From NCBI RefSeq assembly GCF_000374365.1, contig NZ_KB894115.1, positions 248,001 through 312,000 on the forward strand: a stretch of 64,000 nt of DNA, read 5' to 3'. A program made the translations under genes and the position numbers. Under the pieces are notes generated by a model. It did no database searches, was not told the origin of the DNA, and worked only from the letters and a program-made list of their open reading frames with translations. This document shows, one piece after another, positions 58,593 to 64,000 of this stretch (the stretch's first letter is position 1; each line of letters starts with the position of its first letter). The stretch comes from Bacteroides gallinarum DSM 18171 = JCM 13658 (GTDB lineage Bacteria > Bacteroidota > Bacteroidia > Bacteroidales > Bacteroidaceae).

Positions 58593-61500
58593 TTATTTAA
58601 GTCTTTCCACATATAAGTTGTACAGCTCCTCTACCTTCGGTTCATAGATTTCCGCCAGCTTGGAGTTGTATTTCTTCATGACCTTCACTTCGGCATCGAG
58701 TACCGCCCAATGGTATTCGAACTCACGGGTAGAGATTGCAAAACGGCTGTCGTCCATACTCAAGTACCACGTAAGATATTCCACGGCTTTGTCGGCAAGT
58801 GCCTGCATCATTTCATCAGCCTTGGTAGAATCGTCCAGTTGGTAGTATGCCTCGGCCATTTGTACGGCGCCGTTTTGCCAGTCGTACGGCACGTTGCAGG
58901 CAGGAATCATCTTTTCGGCATAGTCCAGTGCGGCTTTCGCCTTCTCCTTCTTGCCTTCGCGTATCAATTGCTGTACGAGCTGGGAGAAGATACGGCGGTG
59001 TGAGTGGCACATACGCATCGTATTCTCGTCAATGTAGACACCCGGCTTGTCGATACCCCCGAACTTGAACTTGTTCATCAGGTTGTCGTACATCTTCTCG
59101 CTGTCTACCTTCACACCCAGCTTGTCCGTATCGAACGGAGTGAAGCGGTAGGCAAGACCCTCCTGTATGAAGTGGTTGCCCATATTCAACTGATTCTCCG
59201 GACCTACGCTGACCGCGATGTAGATAGGACGCTCCCAGTTGGCTTCCGCCAGCATCTCGAGCATCATAAGCTCACTCTTGTACAGAGCGCGCTTGCCTTT
59301 CAGCGAGATGTGCATGTAGTCGGGGATAGAGTCGCCCGGTATCATCATACCGCTGCGGCGTACGGCTTCCTTGTCCACCTTCATGACGATGCTGTCGGTA
59401 GGAATTACTTTCAGGTCTTGGTTTTTGCTGCGTATCCAGTACTTCAGTATGTTTTTAAGCTCGTAAGGATTGTCGCCGAACTCTTTCTTCACATTTACCA
59501 ATGCCTCGGTATTGCCGCTCAGCGCCTGTTTCTCTGCCTCGGCATACAAGGCGTCGATGCTCTTTTTGTATTCGGGGCGTACCGGAATATATTCGTTGGT
59601 TCCCTCTACGTACTCCATACGCTCCCAGGTGATAGGCAGGGAGGGAGAGTCGTAGGCGGGGCGCTTCATCTGGTCGATGTACCAGTCTGTCTGCAAGTAG
59701 CTGAGGTTACAAGTACGGGCATCGGTACGGAAACCTTCCGTTTCCTGGTTGTACCACAAGGGGAAGGTATCGTTGTCGCCGTTGGTGTAGATAATCGGAT
59801 TACCCGTCTCTTGCAGCGACATCAGGTAGTTCTGTCCGAAATCGCGGGCAACGTAACGGTCGCTACGGTCGTGGTCGTCCCACGTCTGGCTTGCCATTTG
59901 TATGGGAACGAAAAGGCATGCCACCGAAACAACGGCGGCGGCAGGCAACTCCTTCATCCGTGCATAATGCTGTAACAAGCGGATGATACCCGCCACACCC
60001 ATGCCTATCCAAATGGCGAAAGCATAGAACGAACCGGCATATGCATAGTCGCGTTCACGCGGCTGGCTCGGCGTCTGGTTCAGGTAGAGCACAATGGCTA
60101 TACCGGTCATGAAGAAAAGGAAGAAAACCACCCAGAACTGCTGGATACCTTTAGCCCCGCGGTATGCCTGCCACAACAAGCCGATAATACCCAGCAACAG
60201 CGGCAGGCAGTAGAATACGTTACGCCCTTTGTTCTCTTTCAACTCTTTCGGCAGCAAGTCCTGATTACCCACGAGCAGGTTGTCGATGAACCCGATACCG
60301 GTAATCCAGTTGCCGTGTTCTATCTCGCCGTGGCCTTGCAGGTCGTTCTGGCGTCCGGCAAAGTTCCACATGAAATAACGCCAGTACATCCAGTTGAGCT
60401 GGTAAGAGAAGAAGAACTTGATGTTTTCCCATTGCGTAGGCATGGTTACCATAATCATCTCCCCGCATTTGTCGTAGGGAACGTCGTATCCCTCGATGTC
60501 CTGCCAAGCCTCGTATTGGCCGGTATGGGCACTGCTGTACATACGCGGGAAAAGCATATTCTGCGCGTATTCGTATTCGATGCGTCCGGGAATTTCGATG
60601 TAACTGTCCTTCTCGTCGGCGCTGGCTTTCTCCTTACGGATATACTTGGTTCCGTTGTAGGAGATACGCGGTTCGCAATACCCGTCCTTCACATCCAGGG
60701 CTACCTGTGAGGAGTAGGCGGGACCGTAGAACAGCGGGCGCGTGCCGTATTGTTCGCGTCCCAGGTATTCACCCAGCGTAAAGATATCCTCCGGAGAATT
60801 CTGGTCCATAGGCGTGTTGGCGGTAGAGCGGATTACGATAAGAGCGTAAGACGAATACCCGATGACAATCATCATGGTACACAGCAGCGAGGTGTTCAGT
60901 GTACGTGCCGATACACGGTATTTCTCTTTAATCTTCTCCTGCGTGCCCGGTTTGAGGTAGAGCCACAGCAGCACGATAACGATGATACCGATAACGACAG
61001 AGCTGCCGCCATGCCCATAGAAAGGAATACCTAACATGGCTATGGTCAGTATGAACGAGAGCGCCATACGCGACTTGTTCTTTTCGTTATAGCTTTCGTA
61101 CACGCCCCAGATAAGGCAGGCTGCCAGCAGTACGACATATACGATGACACCGCTGTTGAAAGACATGCCGAGCGTATTTACGAAGAACAGCTCGAACCAG
61201 CCACCCACTTTTACGATACCCGGAACGATGCCATACAACACCGCCGCAACCAGCACCATAGAGGCGAGCAGCGCCAATAGCGAACCTTTCGCATTGGCAT
61301 CGGGCACTTTCTTGTAGTAATATACCAGCACGATAGCCGGGAGACAGAGCAAGTTCAGCAAGTGTACGCCGATACTCAACCCCGTAAGATAAGCGATAAG
61401 AATCAGCCAGCGGTCGGAGTGCGGTTCGTCCGCCACATCTTCCCACTTCAATATCAGCCAGAACACCACTGCTGTAAACAGTGAGGAGAAAGCATATACC

Positions 61501-61934
61501 TCGCCCTCTACGGCACTGAACCAGAATGTATCGCTGAACGTGTATGCCAATGCACCTACCGCACCGCTACCCATGACGGTAATCAGTTGCCCTTTGGTAA
61601 TGTTATTTTCGTCGGTGATAACCAGTTTGCGTACCAGGTGAGTGATACTCCAGAATAAGAACAGGATACAGGCGCCGCTCATCAGCGCACTCATGTAGTT
61701 CACCATTTTGGCCACGCTGCTGGGGTCGGAGGCAAACTGGGAAAACAGATTGGCTACCAACATAAAGAACGGAGCGCCGGGCGGGTGTCCTACTTCCAGT
61801 TTATAGCCGGTGGTAATGAACTCCGGGCAGTCCCAAAAACTTGCAGTCGGCTCGATAGTCATGCAATAAACCGTTGCTGCAATTATGAATGTAATCCAAC
61901 CGATAAGGTTGTTTACGGTTTTGTACTGTTTCAT
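58593..61934 (-). CDS. Giant DUF2723 membrane protein (TMEM260/protein O-mannosyltransferase-like)
   Basis: A 1113-residue protein. The N-terminal part (about 1-360) has around ten membrane segments and the DUF2723 start W-D-C-P-E-F with G-H-P-P-G-A-P-F-F, the GT-C-type acidic motif also found in TMEM260, a eukaryotic protein O-mannosyltransferase. A second cluster of membrane segments lies near 580-690. The rest is a large soluble region with R-E-R-D-Y-A and helical TPR-like ends (A-K-A-A-L-D-Y-A-E-K). A protein-glycosylation role is likely by family, unproven here. A TATCTTTG element lies at 61984-61991 on this strand. Confidence 0.85.
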   Translation of the reverse strand: MKQYKTVNNLIGWITFIIAATVYCMTIEPTASFWDCPEFITTGYKLEVGHPPGAPFFMLVANLFSQFASDPSSVAKMVNYMSALMSGACILFLFWSITHLVRKLVITDENNITKGQLITVMGSGAVGALAYTFSDTFWFSAVEGEVYAFSSLFTAVVFWLILKWEDVADEPHSDRWLILIAYLTGLSIGVHLLNLLCLPAIVLVYYYKKVPDANAKGSLLALLASMVLVAAVLYGIVPGIVKVGGWFELFFVNTLGMSFNSGVIVYVVLLAACLIWGVYESYNEKNKSRMALSFILTIAMLGIPFYGHGGSSVVIGIIVIVLLWLYLKPGTQEKIKEKYRVSARTLNTSLLCTMMIVIGYSSYALIVIRSTANTPMDQNSPEDIFTLGEYLGREQYGTRPLFYGPAYSSQVALDVKDGYCEPRISYNGTKYIRKEKASADEKDSYIEIPGRIEYEYAQNMLFPRMYSSAHTGQYEAWQDIEGYDVPYDKCGEMIMVTMPTQWENIKFFFSYQLNWMYWRYFMWNFAGRQNDLQGHGEIEHGNWITGIGFIDNLLVGNQDLLPKELKENKGRNVFYCLPLLLGIIGLLWQAYRGAKGIQQFWVVFFLFFMTGIAIVLYLNQTPSQPRERDYAYAGSFYAFAIWIGMGVAGIIRLLQHYARMKELPAAAVVSVACLFVPIQMASQTWDDHDRSDRYVARDFGQNYLMSLQETGNPIIYTNGDNDTFPLWYNQETEGFRTDARTCNLSYLQTDWYIDQMKRPAYDSPSLPITWERMEYVEGTNEYIPVRPEYKKSIDALYAEAEKQALSGNTEALVNVKKEFGDNPYELKNILKYWIRSKNQDLKVIPTDSIVMKVDKEAVRRSGMMIPGDSIPDYMHISLKGKRALYKSELMMLEMLAEANWERPIYIAVSVGPENQLNMGNHFIQEGLAYRFTPFDTDKLGVKVDSEKMYDNLMNKFKFGGIDKPGVYIDENTMRMCHSHRRIFSQLVQQLIREGKKEKAKAALDYAEKMIPACNVPYDWQNGAVQMAEAYYQLDDSTKADEMMQALADKAVEYLTWYLSMDDSRFAISTREFEYHWAVLDAEVKVMKKYNSKLAEIYEPKVEELYNLYVERLK

Positions 61935-61983
61935 TCGGATGAAATTCGTTATGGTTTTATTTCAAATTTGGCATATATGGGCG

Positions 61984-61991
61984 CAAAGATA
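61984..61991 (-). promoter_or_regulatory. -7 promoter element of the DUF2723 gene
   Basis: Reads TATCTTTG on the minus strand, 49 bases before the start codon. No perfect -33 box. Confidence 0.65.
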
Positions 61992-62155
61992 ATGATTTCA
62001 GTTCTAAATGAGTGACAATAAGGCGGATTATTAGGATTGGTTAAAAGATATAGGGGGAATTTTAGAACGTGGAGTTTCCATTGCGAGCTTTGGCTATGGT
62101 ATGGGGAGAGGATGTATGTCTGTATGGAGTATGTTTATCGGGAGGTATGTATAAA

Positions 62156-62223
62156 GGCACGGATTACGTTGGCTCCCGCAAGCTCTCCTTGAGTCTCTCT
62201 ATGGGGGTGGCGTAATCCGTGCC
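62156..62223. repeat. Perfect 13-bp inverted repeat in a gene-free stretch
   Basis: GGCACGGATTACG (62156-62168) pairs with CGTAATCCGTGCC (62211-62223), loop 42 bases. The stretch 61935-62285 holds no gene; besides this hairpin and the promoter element nothing is seen. Could be a structured RNA or a terminator for the gene at 62286. Confidence 0.6.
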
Positions 62224-62285
62224 AGAAAGAAGGTCGGGTATATTTTGTTGCATCTACTTCTTTCTGTTGATACGAAAGAGGGCGT

Positions 62286-62729
62286 TTATTCGCTTTCCGT
62301 TTTCTTATGGAACATTGTCATGATGTTCAAGTCGTTGATGTCCAGTGTCTTCTCGATAGGGTATGTATCTTTTATGAAGGAGTCTACTTCTTTATAAAAT
62401 TCTTTCTGTTTGCCCCATATCATGGGAAACAATGGAAGCAGTAGAAAACCGACCTGGCTTCTGAGCCAGGCAACGACACGGCTGGGAATGCATTGTCCTG
62501 CTTGGATGAAGTACATACCTTGCTCTTCATACACCATGATGCCTACTCCGTGATACTTGTTCTTGGTGATGTATAGATAGTCGTTTGGGTCTTTTCCCAA
62601 GATAGTGGCACCTATGCCTGTTTTCCCTTTTATGATTTTCGTAGGGTATTTGCCTGATTTTTTATAGCTCGCTTCCAGTTCATCCAGACCGGGAAGCACC
62701 CCTTTGATTTGATAATTTTTCTGAAACAT
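62286..62729 (-). CDS. Hypothetical protein
   Basis: A 147-residue protein with one hydrophobic segment near 93-105 (V-G-F-L-L-L-P-L-F-P-M-I-W). The first half is strand-rich (Y-P-T-K-I-I-K-G-K-T-G-I-G-A-T-I-L), suggesting a small beta domain with a membrane contact. No family recognised. It follows the DUF1266 lipoprotein gene by 32 bases on the same strand and is probably co-transcribed with it. Confidence 0.65.
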   Translation of the reverse strand: MFQKNYQIKGVLPGLDELEASYKKSGKYPTKIIKGKTGIGATILGKDPNDYLYITKNKYHGVGIMVYEEQGMYFIQAGQCIPSRVVAWLRSQVGFLLLPLFPMIWGKQKEFYKEVDSFIKDTYPIEKTLDINDLNIMTMFHKKTESE

Positions 62730-62761
62730 AATCGGATAGTCTTTTAAATGGGTAAATCGGG

Positions 62762-63568
62762 TTATTCGGTTGCTTGCAACGGAATGTATTTGTAGATGAG
62801 GTAACTGTTGTCGGAGCTCAATAAGGCAGCATTGCGGCTGAACATTTCGGTACCTTCTTTATTACCGCCCCAAAAGCGGCGTCCCATATCGAAATCGGCA
62901 AAGTAAGATTTCCAGTCGTTATAATTGGCACGTACTACAGATAAGAGCTCTTTCAGCAAGTCGTCGCATTCTGTTTCGGTCAAAAAACCGGCCCCTTGCC
63001 CCATATTGACGTTGTTGGCATAGCGTGCGTAATCCCACGCTTTGATTCCGGTGGGAGATATTTTGTCGAAATTCCGGATGACGAACTCTACGTCTTCCTT
63101 GTCCGCATCGTATTTCTTTAAATCGATATTGTTGATGTCGGCGTCTTTTCCGCCGTTTTCTTTGACTGCTTGCAGGCATTTCTCGAATAATGGCTGATGT
63201 AAGCCATTTTTCAACTCATCGAGGGTTGCCAGTAAGTCTTCTTTGTTTTCAATCCCCCATGAATTGCGTAATTCGCGCAATATGTCCGATTGGGTATGCC
63301 CTTCCTTGAAAGGTAAAATCATCAGATAGGAGTAACCTTCCTGCATTTGAGATAGGAAATCGTTTGCAAGTGTATCGGGTAAATTGTCTTGGAACATCCG
63401 GATAGTCCCTTCTGTTTCTCCCTGATAACCGGTCAGTGTGTAGATACCTGCAAGCATGTAGCTTGCCAATCTGTCATCTTTGATGGTCCGTTTGTCTGAT
63501 TGACCGCAAGAGGCCAATATCAGTGCGACCGCCAACAACATAAGTTGTACTTGGTGTACGTGTTTCAT
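62762..63568 (-). CDS. DUF1266 lipoprotein
   Basis: A 268-residue exported lipoprotein (L-A-S-C lipobox, Cys21). Residues 110-240 match DUF1266: S-W-G-I-E-N-K-E-D-L-L-A-T-L, then G-I-K-A-W-D-Y-A-R-Y-A-N-N and W-K-S-Y-F-A-D-F-D-M-G-R-R-F-W-G. The family is common but has no known function. A TATTTTTG element lies 41 bases upstream (63609-63616, read on this strand). Confidence 0.85.
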   Translation of the reverse strand: MKHVHQVQLMLLAVALILASCGQSDKRTIKDDRLASYMLAGIYTLTGYQGETEGTIRMFQDNLPDTLANDFLSQMQEGYSYLMILPFKEGHTQSDILRELRNSWGIENKEDLLATLDELKNGLHQPLFEKCLQAVKENGGKDADINNIDLKKYDADKEDVEFVIRNFDKISPTGIKAWDYARYANNVNMGQGAGFLTETECDDLLKELLSVVRANYNDWKSYFADFDMGRRFWGGNKEGTEMFSRNAALLSSDNSYLIYKYIPLQATE

Positions 63569-63608
63569 TGTTTTCTATGGATATTGGTGATTAATAAAAT
63601 ATCACCGG

Positions 63609-63616
63609 CAAAAATA
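63609..63616 (-). promoter_or_regulatory. -7 promoter element of the DUF1266 gene
   Basis: Reads TATTTTTG on the minus strand, matching TAnnTTTG. Confidence 0.6.
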
Positions 63617-63754
63617 GGGATAAAATAGATAGGATAACTGATTGCCAGGGGGGATAAATCCAATCGTTGATATATAAGTAAGATGCTGTATATTAGTACT
63701 ATATACAGCAAACAGCTTCTTGATATAGGGGTGATTTATCGGAGGAAGCAAGAA

Positions 63755-64000
63755 TCAGTGTTTGTGTTCTCCCAATATCCGGTGCGGCAGCGTACCATGT
63801 CCCAAGAGCTCTATGGGGCAGTTGAAGTTACGTTCCAGCCATTCTCCGGTAATACCCGTATCGGGATGATAGTCCAGTGTTTCATTGACGCAGGCAATGG
63901 ACTTTACTTGCTGCAATACCGTGCCTATGTCGTGGCTGACGAGTATAATGGCGCAGTCCTTGTTGATTTCGACCAATAACTGGTACAGGCGTGCTTCGAA
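63755..64000 (-). CDS. ABC transporter ATP-binding protein, 3' part (metal-type)
   Basis: The last 81 residues of an ATPase cut by the right edge. In-frame codons run to base 64000 (F-E-A-R-L-Y-Q-L-L-V-E-I-N-K-D), followed by I-I-L-V-S-H-D-I-G with the H-loop His. The C-terminus, rich in His and with R-N-F-N-C-P-I-E-L-L-G-H-G-T-L-P-H-R, resembles ZnuC/MntB-type ATPases for zinc or manganese uptake. Walker A and B lie outside the window. Confidence 0.85.
   Translation of the reverse strand, partial: FEARLYQLLVEINKDCAIILVSHDIGTVLQQVKSIACVNETLDYHPDTGITGEWLERNFNCPIELLGHGTLPHRILGEHKH

Overview
The window looks like a Bacteroides-type chromosome (order Bacteroidales). The reasons are a SusC/SusD pair, Bacteroidetes-specific families (DUF3098, DUF4271, DUF6377, DUF3836), a clade-typical UppP-TruB-QueA gene order, few Shine-Dalgarno sequences, and promoters of the TTTG-N19/20-TAnnTTTG kind. 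Coding density is high and GC looks close to 50% by eye; it was not computed.

Region 1 (1 to about 14.5 kb) is an accessory island read entirely on the + strand. It holds about 26 small, tightly packed and often overlapping genes, almost all uncharacterised. Recognisable parts are a 25-residue-repeat protein, a DpnD/PcfM-type domain, a radical SAM enzyme, two proteins built on the mismatch-binding domain I of MutS, a phage-type helix-turn-helix protein, an LPD28-type domain and an RNase H. No integrase, relaxase or tra gene is inside the window, so this is probably one arm of an integrative conjugative element continuing to the left. Direct repeats, a perfect 15-bp inverted repeat and then an array of 23-bp palindromic units separate it from the core chromosome.

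Region 2 (15.0-37.6 kb) is core chromosome: nadB, a PH-domain protein, lpdA, a DUF2007 protein, dacB, an AraC regulator divergent from a complete RND efflux operon, a CoA-transferase/hydrolase, miaB, a DUF3836 protein, a second palindrome array, then the run methyltransferase-ftsX-DUF3098-uppP-truB-queA-folK, which joins envelope, tRNA-modification and folate functions.

Region 3 (37.6-46.9 kb) is a nutrient-uptake locus. A membrane-spanning TPR/HTH regulator (DUF6377) precedes SusC, SusD and a secreted histidine acid phosphatase; a convergent endonuclease/exonuclease/phosphatase-family protein follows. The pairing suggests a phosphorylated substrate.

Region 4 (46.9-53.7 kb) is core again: metK behind a SAM-II riboswitch, a LOG-family nucleotide hydrolase, DUF4271, hemD, then rnpA-yidD-tatD-like-tyrS and tRNA-Gln(UUG). 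Three nested remnants of one insertion sequence lie just 3' of the tRNA.

Region 5 (54.4-64.0 kb) carries kduI-kduD-DUF4861 for breakdown of unsaturated uronates, a NodB-type deacetylase, a very large DUF2723 membrane protein (TMEM260-like), two little-known genes (one DUF1266 lipoprotein) and the 3' part of a metal-type ABC ATPase cut by the right edge.
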